Of a stretch of 64,000 nt of DNA, positions 1 through 9,700 are shown piece by piece (the first letter of the stretch is position 1; every line of letters starts with the position of its first letter). The position numbers and the translations under genes are program-made. Location: NCBI GenBank assembly GCA_024760905.1, contig CM045745.1, positions 11,208,782-11,272,781 of the forward strand, written 5' to 3'. The stretch comes from Plotosus lineatus. Taxonomy: Eukaryota > Chordata > Actinopteri > Siluriformes > Plotosidae. The notes under the pieces were generated by a model. It did not search any database. It was not told where the DNA came from and was given only the letters and a program-made list of their open reading frames with translations.

Positions 1-314
1 ATAAAACTTCATGCAGAGGTTCACACAGTTCAGTTCAGCACCCACGTCCATATCTCCTCATATCCTCTCTGCTACTTCCTACAGAATGGCTTGCAGTTCC
101 ATGTCGCTCATTCTCCTGGACTTGTTTCTTCATTTAGAAATTAATTTATAATTTGATCACCCAAGATGCATTTTAAAACCAAGATTAAATGCAGTCTTGA
201 TGAGAGATATAAACTGCTGGTATATGACAACACTTCCATAACTAATATAACATTTTGAAATCCAGTTCAATCCTGTTTACACGTCTTGTCACTATCTGAT
301 TTTCTTCTCTACAG

Positions 315-375
315 AGGTTTGAATGATCTGCTTACAGAACTACCAAGAGCAGACAGTGATGCCTGGCTCAATGAA
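315..375 (+). CDS. tp53: tp53 coding exon, N-terminal acidic region
   Basis: Encodes [20 protein letters not shown], an acidic stretch in the transactivation region. The acceptor is TCTCTACAG ending at 314 (an AG two bases later is possible) and the donor is GTGAGT at 376. Confidence 0.7.
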
Positions 376-1850
376 GTGAGTTATTTTTCTCTCACATGTT
401 TGGTTCAGGTGTCACTAATTAGCATATATGCACATGAAGGATTAAAGTTTGACAGTTTCTTCAGTTGTGACTTTATATATCGCTTGACTTTAACATGATT
501 TTATGATAGGCCCTGCCCAGCGGCACCTTTATTGAGAACTTTGATAGCCTGGAGTTCACAAATACCGCCGAGTGTGTTAATGTGGCTCCGGTAGTGTCTC
601 CGGGCCTGGACAGTCTCCCCCCTCCAGCTGCAGTGGTGCCTTCCACCAGTGATTATCCAGGAGAATATGGCTTCCAGCTCCGCTTCAACCAGTCCAGCAC
701 AACCAAGTCTGTCACTTCAACGGTTAGTTGAGGAGGGTAGCAAGGTTAAATGTTCATTAAAGGTGAAATTAAAATGTATTTTGATCTACTAATATTTTTA
801 TTTATTAAATATGCGAGTGAAGGCAGTTGGTTCAGATTAGTCTCATAATACTAGATGTTGCTCTCCAACAACAACATGAGCAGTCTATCTCGGATGCGTC
901 TTATAATTTACAATTTAAAAAAATAAAATGAACAATTTTAACTGTAAGATGTACATGAATGTATACTTCCTTTTTTCCTTGTAGTATTCCAAATCTTTGA
1001 ACAAACTGTACTGCCAGCTGGTGAAGACGTGCCCTGTTGATGTCTTGCTGGAGAAAGCCCCTCCTCATGGATCAGTGCTCAGGACCACTGCTATATATAA
1101 GAAACCTGAGCATGTGTCTGAGGTGGTGCTGCGCTGCCCTCATCACCAAAACATCGCAGAGAGTAACGAAGGTAGTTTTTGTTTACATTGGATGGAGCGT
1201 AGCTGTAGGTTTTGCTGTACAGGAATCCCTCACATTCTGCGGTTAATTGGGACCGATATTCCCCCCTCGACCGTCGAATTCCGCGAAGTAGTTTCAACCC
1301 TCCTGGCTCACGTATATGTACATGACGTTGTGTTTAGAATATCAATAAATACATATTCAATGCCATTAATGCTTATAGTAGCAATTAAACATTCGGGGCA
1401 GTGGTGGTCTAGTGGTATAGGTCGCTGGATCGCTGATCCAAAGGTTGGGGGTGTGAGTCCCACTCTCCACAAGGTTGTCACTGTCTCCCCCCCCAGTGCA
1501 GCTAACTGGGTTATCAAAGGCGGGCCATGTCTCTCACTGTCTATGTTGAGAGGTTCATGTAAAAGAACCATTGCTGACTTTCGTAAAGAGTAGCTGCAAA
1601 GTCGTCAGCGTGTTTCTGTACCTTGCTAAAAAGGGTTGTGACAGGAAGGGCATCCGACGTAAAAACCTCTGCCAAATCAAACATGCGAATCAGATGATTC
1701 GCTGTGGCGACTCCCGAGTAAAAGCCGAAAGGAAGACAGACAGACAGTAGCAATTAAACATTCAAAAATAATGCATAAGATGTAAATAAAATATAAATAC
1801 ACATGCACTCAGATGCGCAACTCACAAAAAAATTGTAAGTAGTTTTGATG

Positions 1851-1882
<32 letters not shown>

Positions 1883-4800
1883 TGCATAAGTGCCTTGTTT
1901 TATGCCATTTTCCTTAACTTTCCCCTGTCTGTCTCCTTTCGGCATTTTCCCTTTTACTCAGGAGTCACCACAGCGAATCATTTGATTCGCACGTTTGATT
2001 TTGGCAGAGGTTTTTACGTCGGATGCCCTTCCTGTCACAACCCTTTTTAGCAAGGGACAGAAACACGCTGACGACTTTGCAGCCTACTCTTTACGAAAGT
2101 CAGCAATGGTTCTTTTACATGCCTCTCACCATAGACAGTGAGAGACATGGCCCGCCTTTGATAACCCAGTTAGCTGCACTGGGGGGGGACAGTGACAACC
2201 TTGTGGAGAGTGGGACTCGAACCCCCAACCTTTGGATCAGCGATCCAGCGCCCTATCCCACTAGACCACCACTGCCCCTTTTCCTTAACTTTCCCCATTC
2301 TTCCTTAATGTCCTTATTTTTTTAATTCAATGAATATTTAAAAAAAAAACGTGATGCACTGAAGCCGCATGAATTGAAGCGCGAAGTAACGAGGGATCCC
2401 TGTATATGTTTAAGCATATGAGTATTTAAACCCTACAGTGAAAAAGAATTGTGTTGGTGTCGCCCCCCCCCCCCATATTTTTAACTAAATTTCTAAAGAT
2501 TACAAAGCATGACTGACCAATGTTTTAATTAACATGTATGCAAAATGGTACCCATTTAATCGCACGACTGCCCTGACTATAAACTGATGCATTGCTAATG
2601 GTGTGATATTAAATTCAAATGAAATAATTGTGCGTTGCACACAAACGGAACACTGTATAATGTACTCTATACAGGGATCCCTCATTACTTCGTTCTTCAA
2701 TTCATGCGACTTCAGTGCATTGCGGTTTTTAAAAAATATATATATTCATCAAATTAATAAATAAGGAAATTAAGGAAGAACATGGGAAAAAGTTAAGGAA
2801 AATGCCACAAAAACAAGGCCAATTATGCAAAAAAATTACTCCACCAACAATAAAACAACCCAAAATCTTCCATCAAAACTACTTACATTGTTTTGAGGTG
2901 TGCATCTGTGTGTGAACGTGCATCTCCGCGCATGCGTATGTATGTGTGTTGTCTTCTTCTCATGCAATACCATCTGTATGTGTGTGTATTTATATTTTAT
3001 TTACATATGTTTTTTTCTATTTAATTGTTATTATAAGCATTTATAGCTTTGAATATGTATTTATTGATATTATATACACATATACGTATAAGGGGATTGG
3101 GGGGGTCCTACTTCGCAGATTTCGATGGTCCCAATTAACCGTGGAAAGTGAGGGATCCCTGTACAGCTGTATACTGTGTTCAGCCTGAACCTAATAATGG
3201 TTCATTTTAATATCATCATGTTCCTGTTCTTCTCACAGGCATGGCACATCGTAGTCATCTGATCCTCATGGAGGGGAGTCAGAGGGCTCAGTATTTAGAA
3301 GACCCCGTCACAAAGAGGCAGAGTGTTGTCATTCCCTATGAGGCACCTCAGGTTGTATGCATTTAAATGTCAAACAGTTACTCAGTTATTGTATATGGAG
3401 GCACTTTTTTTTTTCTTTTTAATTCTGGCTTTTTCAATTTCATTAGTTTCTGATTGGATTTGTTTTCTGATAGTGATGTACAATCCAAGTAAACATAAAA
3501 CATGATCTTTCTGGTTAGAATACAGCTGTAGTTTCATGAAGTGAAACTTTTGCAATGGCAAATATATGAAGCATTCAATCTCCGTATCACTTCTTTGCAT
3601 GTTTTATTGGTCTTTGCTTTTGCAGCTCGGTTCAGAGGGCACCACTGTCTTGCTGAACTTCATGTGTAACACCAGCTGTATGGGTGGTATGAACCGGAGG
3701 CCCATCCTTACTATAATGACCCTTGAAACACATGAGTAAGTTCTGCTTTGTTCTGTCTTTGATATTCTTCTTACGTATTCTCTGTTCTGGCCTTTTGAAT
3801 TACTCAGCTATTTATATATTCTCAGGGGACAGGTTTTAGGCCGTTGTTGTTTCGAGGTCCGTGTATGTGCCTGCCCTGGCCGGGATCGCAAGAGTGAAGA
3901 GGAAAATCGGAGCAAAAATACACTGAAGAAGACTACAGGGAATAAGAGAAGTAAGGCCAACTATGGGAAATGGAACTCATGAACAGCACGTGTAATGGCA
4001 GCTTAGGCTGACGTCACATCCTGAATGAGACATGAGACATTTAAAAATGCTGCCATAGATTTAATTGTTAGTGCCATCAAAGGAACATACCAAAGGTTTG
4101 CGGTTCCCCAAGGTATGATGGGTAGTCTTGTCCCGTCTCGTCCCACTTCAATATGGCTTAAAATTAATTCATTTTTCTGAACCTCTTAATCCAAATTAGT
4201 CATGGGGAGGCTGGTGCCCATCTCAGCCGACTCTGGACGCACAGGGGGTGGGTGGGTGGGGGCAAACAACCACCATTCATACTCATTTTTTTTCTTCCTT
4301 TCCTTTCGGCTTTTTTCTTTTTCTCAGGGGTCACCATAATTTGTTACTTATTCCTCACCTTGATGAAGCATTTCTCGTGGATCGAGGTTTATTCTGAATT
4401 GATTTTTATTTTATTGATTTTTTTGATCTCTTCCCCCTTTTATATTGTAGAGTCTGAAGGCCTGGGTTCTCAGGTCACTGGTAATGCTGAATCCAGTAAG
4501 AAGATTAAGATTGACTCCAGCTCTGAGAAGGAAATCTTTACTTTGCATGTGAGTGGAGATCTGTGGAAACTTTTCTCAAGCACTATATTGAGAATATTCT
4601 TTTTTCCTACTGATATATGGTGAGGATTTGCAGTTTGTTAGCTATTGACCTCTCGAATAATATCTTTTCATCTTTGGTCATAGATTTGCGGGAAAGAGCG
4701 ATTCGAAATGCTGAAAATGATTAATGACAGTTTGGAGCTAATGGATATGATGCCTGTTGCAGAAAAGGAGAGATACATACAGAAATGGTAAAAGCTCTTT

Positions 4801-5360
4801 TAGTTCCTGCCAGAGGATTATACAGGGATCCCAGATCTTCGCTATTTAGCGGAATTCCGCTATTTTTACTTGCCTATTTAGTGGAATTCCGCTGTCTTTA
4901 CTCGCCTATTTAGTGGAATTACACTATTTTTACTCGCCTATTTAGTGGAATTCCGCTATCTTTACTCGCCTATTTAGTGGAATTCCACTATTTTTACTCG
5001 CCTATTTAGTGGAATTCCACTATTATTACTCGCCTATTTAGTGGAATTCCGCTATTTTTACTCGCCTATTTAGCGGAATTCTGCTATTTTTCAGCTTCAT
5101 GGGCTCTGCAGACCCCTTGACCCCCAGCTGAAATATTTCATTTCCTCTATTTCTGAACCCATTTCCTCTATTTTTTCTAAACCTCGCTGGGATCCCTGAT
5201 TATAGTCCGTGAAGGTGATTTTCAAGTTTGGATGTATTTCAGCAACCTTTTTCTTCCTTGTAGTACATCCATGGCCATGAAAAAATCTGAAAAGAACCCT
5301 CGCCAGCCAAACCCTGGGAAAAGGCTGCTTCTGAAAGAAGAGATGACTGACACGGACTGA
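315..5360 (+). CDS. tp53: tumour suppressor p53 (partial at 5' end)
   Basis: This is the p53 transcription factor, which acts in the nucleus as a tetramer that binds p53 response elements and drives arrest, repair and apoptosis genes. Coding exons: 315-375, 510-722, 985-1171, 3239-3351, 3626-3735, 3826-3950, 4451-4548, 4684-4787, 5264-5360; all have AG/GT borders and compatible phases. The DNA-binding domain runs from about [14 protein letters not shown] to CACPGRDRK. It keeps the zinc ligands (RCPHH and [14 protein letters not shown]) and the DNA-contact arginines of MNRRP and FEVRVCAC. The tetramerisation helix is [14 protein letters not shown], followed by a short basic tail ending TDTD. 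The start codon and first exons lie upstream of the window. Odd points are GRCCFEVR, where other fish have GRRSF or GRRCF, and a Cys at the position of human R333. p63 and p73 are excluded because there is no SAM domain and the product ends shortly after the tetramerisation domain. Confidence 0.95.
510..722 (+). CDS. tp53: tp53 coding exon, proline-rich linker and start of DNA-binding domain
   Basis: Phase 0-0 exon of 71 codons. It contains a proline-rich linker and then [17 protein letters not shown], the first strand of the p53 core domain. Donor GTTAGT at 723. Confidence 0.92.
985..1171 (+). CDS. tp53: tp53 coding exon, core domain with first zinc ligands
   Basis: Encodes [18 protein letters not shown] through [10 protein letters not shown]. 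The Cys and His of RCPHH are the first half of the zinc site. Ends in phase 1 before GTAGTT. Confidence 0.95.
1395..1745 (+). mobile_element. SINE-A, tRNA head with RTE-type tail
   Basis: The pol III box A-like TGGTCTAGTGGT and box B-like region (GTGTGAGTCCC) sit at the 5' end. The 3' end is GATTCGCTGTGGCGACTCCC...GCCGAAAGGAAGACAGACAG, like the RTE LINE tail. It is flanked by an 18-bp duplication, AGTAGCAATTAAACATTC (1377-1394 and 1746-1763). Confidence 0.85.
1925..2276 (-). mobile_element. SINE-A, RTE-type tail, reverse orientation
   Basis: Same family as the copy at 1395, in reverse. It begins with the (CTGTCT) end of the tail and finishes with ACTAGACCACCACTGCCCC. The host sequence TTTTCCTTAACTTTCCC is duplicated on both sides. 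Confidence 0.85.
2672..3161 (-). mobile_element. T1 MITE, reverse orientation
   Basis: TA-flanked copy from CAGGGATCCCTCATTACTTC to GTGAGGGATCCCTG. The internal sequence matches the other T1 copies in reverse. Confidence 0.8.
3239..3351 (+). CDS. tp53: tp53 coding exon, core domain
   Basis: Encodes [20 protein letters not shown] through [10 protein letters not shown]. Acceptor TTCTCACAG; donor GTTGTA. Confidence 0.94.
3626..3735 (+). CDS. tp53: tp53 coding exon, second zinc half-site
   Basis: Encodes [20 protein letters not shown], with the second pair of zinc cysteines and the minor-groove arginine of NRRP. Donor GTAAGT. Confidence 0.96.
3826..3950 (+). CDS. tp53: tp53 coding exon, helix 2 of core domain
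   Basis: Encodes [20 protein letters not shown] and a basic linker. The DNA-contact arginine of FEVRVCAC is kept; the CC pair just before it is unusual. Confidence 0.95.
4284..4340 (-). mobile_element. RTE LINE 3' tail fragment
   Basis: CCTTTCCTTTCGGCTTTTTTC followed by CTCAGGGGTCACCA is the reverse complement of the RTE 3' end (tGGCGACCCCTGA...GCCGAAAGGA). Only the tail is present, in a tp53 intron. Confidence 0.5.
4451..4548 (+). CDS. tp53: tp53 coding exon, linker and start of tetramerisation domain
   Basis: Encodes a Ser/Lys-rich linker with SSKKIKID (nuclear-localisation-like) and then KEIFTLH, the tetramerisation beta strand. Donor GTGAGT. Confidence 0.9.
4684..4787 (+). CDS. tp53: tp53 coding exon, tetramerisation helix
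   Basis: Encodes [20 protein letters not shown], the tetramerisation helix. The residue matching human R337 is kept (ERFE). Confidence 0.92.
4821..5200. mobile_element. Short element with T1-like inverted termini enclosing a minisatellite
   Basis: The termini CAGGGATCCCAG (4823-4834) and CTGGGATCCCTG (5187-5198) are perfect inverted repeats. ATTATA occurs directly outside both ends. The interior is an eight-unit 32-bp tandem repeat plus about 95 bp of unique sequence. Confidence 0.65.
4843..5092. repeat. 32-bp minisatellite, eight units
   Basis: Units start at 4843, 4875, 4907, 4939, 4971, 5003, 5035 and 5067, exactly 32 bp apart. The unit is TATTTAGTGGAATTCCGCTA plus TTTTTACTCGCC. The first unit carries the perfect palindrome TAGCGGAATTCCGCTA; the others carry near-palindromes. 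Confidence 0.9.
5264..5360 (+). CDS. tp53: tp53 last coding exon
   Basis: Encodes the basic C-terminal tail ([19 protein letters not shown]) and stops with TGA at 5358-5360 after TDTD. Confidence 0.9.
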
Positions 5361-6288
5361 AAATGGGCCACTGCGTTATTTTCTTATCATTTCTGTTTTG
5401 TATGAGCCTTTTGTAATTTTCCTTCAGCATTTTCACTGCCTCATTGTAACTTAGGAATGGGTGACAAATTGAAGGAATAAGAAAAAAAAAAAAATCCAGC
5501 CTGTATAGCAAGTACATGTTGATCGAGATTACGATATCTGGGACTGTATTGGAGGGGGTTTTGGATTGCGGTAGTTGATCCTTTGCTCTTAAAGGCCATT
5601 TTACATACAGAATATCATCAATAAAGAAATGCAAAAGTGCAGTAAAAGGATTGTTTACATTTTCAAACATCATGTACCATATGATTATTCAGTAAAACTA
5701 ATTACCAATAGTGGTGTCAAGTGATAAACTGGTGTGAAGTGGGTTTTTTTTTTTTTTTTTTAAATCAATAGAATACAGATTTTGTATTCACTCTATTACA
5801 AAAAGGAGGGAAGAATGTGTATAGTTTCAATGCTTTAAGCAAGAGATCAAGAAGAGTCAACCCTGGTATCGTTCTTGGCCCCACCTTTCAATTTCGGCCT
5901 TTTCAGTGTTCATCTACTGAATAGGAATTGGGAATAAAATATGGTGTAACACATGAGGGAGGGTGGGGGGTACACTGAGGTATATAATAAGGGTATAATG
6001 CCACCAAAATACCTTCACACCGTAACAGAGCTGCAGATTTTCCCTCTTTTAATTTGTCACCCTGTATTTTTTTTTTTTTTTTTACTTTTTTGTATGTACA
6101 GAATGCTTGTCTACATTCCATATCTGTTCTGTTTCTTGTTATAAATACAGTTCAATGTTACTCCTTTCAAATGGTTAAAATGGCGATTGCATTGATTGTT
6201 TTAATTGTTGTTGGGTCTCTCAGGTCAGTTCATGAAATGGGCAAATGTTGAGTTGTTGTCGGTGGTGTTTTTTTTTTTTTTTAATAAA
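5361..6288 (+). other. tp53: tp53 3' untranslated region with several poly(A) signals
   Basis: No coding sequence is seen after the stop. AATAAA hexamers occur at 5620-5625, 5933-5938 and 6283-6288, so the transcript probably ends in one of these places. Oligo(T) runs lie at 5743-5762 and 6067-6083. Confidence 0.55.
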
Positions 6289-6695
6289 TCTGCAGTTTTC
6301 ATTTATTCATTCCTGAATTATTTTTGACACTTTTTTACACTTTTTTTTTTTTTTGACCTGCAAATGCATCCAGCAGTGTGTTTGGTGGTTCATTTATGTT
6401 TTTGCTATATGAAAACTGAGCATTACTAAAAATAAAAAAGGCATTATGACTGTTCTCCTTTCTAATAAATAAGGCTGCTTGTTCTAGTCTCAGTCCTCAG
6501 TAAAATGCAAATATTCTGATGATCATTTCCCTGTGCTTTTATCTTCTCCTACCTTCCGGATCCTCATTCCAGTGCAGTTAGGGCTGGGGCAGATGCTTCT
6601 GGTTTCTCTACAGTACTTACAGATAATTACAAAAAGAGGGAGCTTAGAGCTGTGACTGTTGGTGAAAGCTTCTGCATATTTAGACACTTTGCAGG

Positions 6696-6726
6696 ATGTT
6701 GCTACTGAAGTATCTGCTTGTAGTTG
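6696..6726 (+). CDS. lectin/FN3 gene, signal-peptide exon
   Basis: ATG in the context GCAGG-ATG, then ten codons (MLLLKYLLVV) and one base before GTAAGT. The split codon G|TC joins the exon at 8941 in frame. I chose this start because it gives a hydrophobic leader and the correct phase. Confidence 0.75.
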
Positions 6727-9700
6727 GTAAGTTGGATTTTTCACTGTTTTCTAGGATTATAATTAGATAAATGGTTACTGGCAAAAATAAGTTAAAGCGC
6801 ATAAAACAAACAGAATATGAGGGTACTATTAATACAAGTGAGGTATCGCCAAGAAAAGTGAAATGTAGTATTTTGAGGTACGGTATATTGAATTTCTGAA
6901 CAAGAGTGATGTTCAAACTCATTTGTCATAAGGAAATGGCCATGATTAAGAAGCTACAATAATAAACTTGGAAGATTGTTTTAGGAAACGTGCAGACTAA
7001 TATCAGCTCCATGAGTTGGACATAAACTCAGCCTTTATTTTATGTGGAGGCTAACGCCGGTCAATATTGTATGTTCTGATTGGCGCAAGTCAAGTAAACA
7101 TCTGTTAGATTTGCAGCAGTTTATTACAGGAACAAATAAATACATAATTTCATCACGTGTCTGGATTAAATTTGTTAAAATTATACTTATTAAAGCTGAT
7201 GAGCTATAATACCATCAAAGACAAAAAATAACTTGTTACAATAATAATAAAAAAAAACTCATGGACTGAGATTATGGGAAGTTAGTATTTGAAAGATGCT
7301 GAAGACAAAGAAGTCAAACAGAAGTCACATGCTTACATTTTGAAAAATTCTTAGAGTATCACAGGATAGAAATGTGTGTGGGGTTGCTGCGCCCATGTTA
7401 TTAGCATGTTTGACTTAACTAGCAGCATTCTGGTGCCTCAGACGTGTGTGGTGGTTATTTTTAATAAGTTGTTGGGAGGAATGAACTTTCAGTATTTTAA
7501 ACACTGAGTCTTAATTCTTGGAACTTATTTATCGTATTCTAAGATGACGGAGACAAAGAAATTTGTTGAATTATGTCACAATAACATTAGGCATGCAGAT
7601 CTCTGCTATCACAGTTGACTTCAAACCTGTCATGACTCCTAAAATGTCCAGGTGACCTGTAGGTGTGTTTTTACTAAATTAGCATGAGATGGTGTAAGTT
7701 TCTTCCTTTTGGCTACACCAACAAATGCTATAACAGGCTGAGGGTTGCTGACACAATGTAAACAAACTGATCTGCAAGACCAGTGATGTTGTGGGGATGA
7801 AGCTTGGACTATCTGACCGTGGTGTCGGAGAGTCGAATGCTGTCAAAAATAAATACAATAATGAATAATATCCCCCATCCACTTCACAATCTGTTGATCA
7901 GTCACAGAAGCAGATTCAGTGAGATACTGATACCACCTAAAGGCTCTACCGAGCCACAGAGATATCATTCCTACCTGCGAGCACTAAATGTTAAAAATAC
8001 AGGAATCCCTTACTTTCGGGACCGAGATCCCATCCTGACCGTCGAATTCTGTGAAGTAGGATCGACCGACCATGACTGTTGTATACAGTACATACATGTA
8101 TATGTGTATATGATATCAATAAATACATATTCAACACTATAAATGCTTATAATAACAATTAAACATTCAAAAATAATGCATAAGAGGCAAATAAAATATA
8201 AATACACACACAGATTTTTATGTGCATGATGCGCGTGCACGGATGTGCGTGTGCACAGTCAGATGTGCACCTCACATAAAAATGTAAGTAGTTTTGTTGG
8301 GGGGTTTTGGGTTGTTTTTTGTTTTGTGTTGGTTTAGTTATTTTTTTCGTATAATTGGCCTTTGCAGCATTTTCCTTAACTTTTCCCCCTATTCTTTCTT
8401 AATTTCCTTATTTTTTTAATTCGATGAATATTAAAAAAAAAACAAAAAACCCCGCGATGCACTGAAGTCGCGTGAATTGAAGCGCGAAGTAGCGAGGGAT
8501 CCCTGTATATAGCACTTACTGATAGGATTCATTCTACCAAACACACATGGGGGTGGGGCATGTCAGCAGTGGTGGCTTAGTGCTTATGCAATAGGGTTAC
8601 TAATATAAAAGGTCAGCAGTTCAATCCCACTGCCACCTCTGTTGGGCCCTTGAGCAAGACCCTTAACGCTCAATGGCTCAGTTGTATAAAAATGATAATT
8701 GTAAGTCGCTCTGGATAAAAGCATCTGCTAAACGCTGTACATCTATGTAGATTTCTGTAATTATATTTGCATATATCTACATACATTCTTTTATCATTAA
8801 GTTATTTTTTTACTTGGTATGGAACAACTATGTGCACACGATTTCCTCCAGGATCAATAAAGTATTCTGATTTTGATTCCGATTGATCTGATAGATCATT
8901 GAAAATATTTTATGATTTCTTTCATGAATCTCTTTAACAGTCACCGTTACATGTGTGGAGAGAGACTATTTTTATGAATCTAATAACTCTACATGGGACG
9001 AAGCACGACGTCAGTGCCAAACCTGTTACAAAGATTTAACCATCATCACACCAACAAATGCCGAACTTCTTGGTCAGAACCTTAGCTCGGATTACTGGAT
9101 TGGTCTGCGCCAAAACATGAATGCTTCAAAATTTTGGTCACGATGGTCCAACGGAGAGCCTGTCCTCTACCAGAACTGGTATCCTGGTCATCCTGTCCTA
9201 AAGAAGAAGCCGCAGCCTGAGCCCATATGCCCAACACCACCAGCAATTAATAATACAGGAACAGATTTGATGCAGTGCCCAGCCTTCAAGAAACTCTGTG
9301 TTTGTCTAAATTCATCTGATGACATTGATGACGGCATGATTTTGGAGCCCACAATGAGTTATAACACGACTAACTGTACGGCATCGGGGATGAGTTGTTG
9401 TCCATCACTGGCAAAACTCTGTGCCTGTCTAGATTCCAACGACAATGAAACCTTCATAACAGAGCCCACAGCGATGTTTCCTACATCACATTTTGTCACA
9501 AGCCCAACTCCTCCAATGTCCATGAGCTCCCCTACAGTTACCATCAGTACTGATTTAGAACCTGAGTATATCGAGGATTCTTGTGTGTCTCTGCTCAGCC
9601 TTGGCATGTGGCAGGAAAAGCAGTGCAATGAATCATTGCCCTTCATCTGCTATGATGGTAAGCAATTTCTTTCTTTTTTTAAAAGTACCTCAGGCAGAGA

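Larger units (their letters stand above)
1220..2402 (+). mobile_element. T1 MITE (Tigger-like termini) split by two SINEs
   Basis: Starts CAGGAATCCCTCAC after TA and ends CGAGGGATCCCTG before TA. Removing two inserted SINE-A copies (1395-1745 and 1925-2276) leaves a normal ~0.5 kb T1 body that includes the conserved AATAAATACATATTCAATG segment. Lies in the tp53 intron 1172-3238. Confidence 0.8.

Noticed and set aside
86..138. Possible extra tp53 exon after TTCCTACAG
   Set aside because: The translation (MACSSMSLILLDLF...) has no similarity to the p53 N-terminus and no donor is evident.
1395..1480. Possible tRNA gene (box A and box B)
   Set aside because: The same head occurs at many loci attached to a SINE body. 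It does not fold into a clean acceptor stem, so it is a SINE head and not a tRNA gene.
997..1593. 198-residue open frame across tp53 exon and intron
   Set aside because: Only 985-1171 is exon. The rest is intron with a T1 MITE and a SINE-A that happen to stay open.
4843..5092. CRISPR-like array of regular repeats
   Set aside because: The units are contiguous with no unique spacers, in a vertebrate intron; it is a minisatellite.
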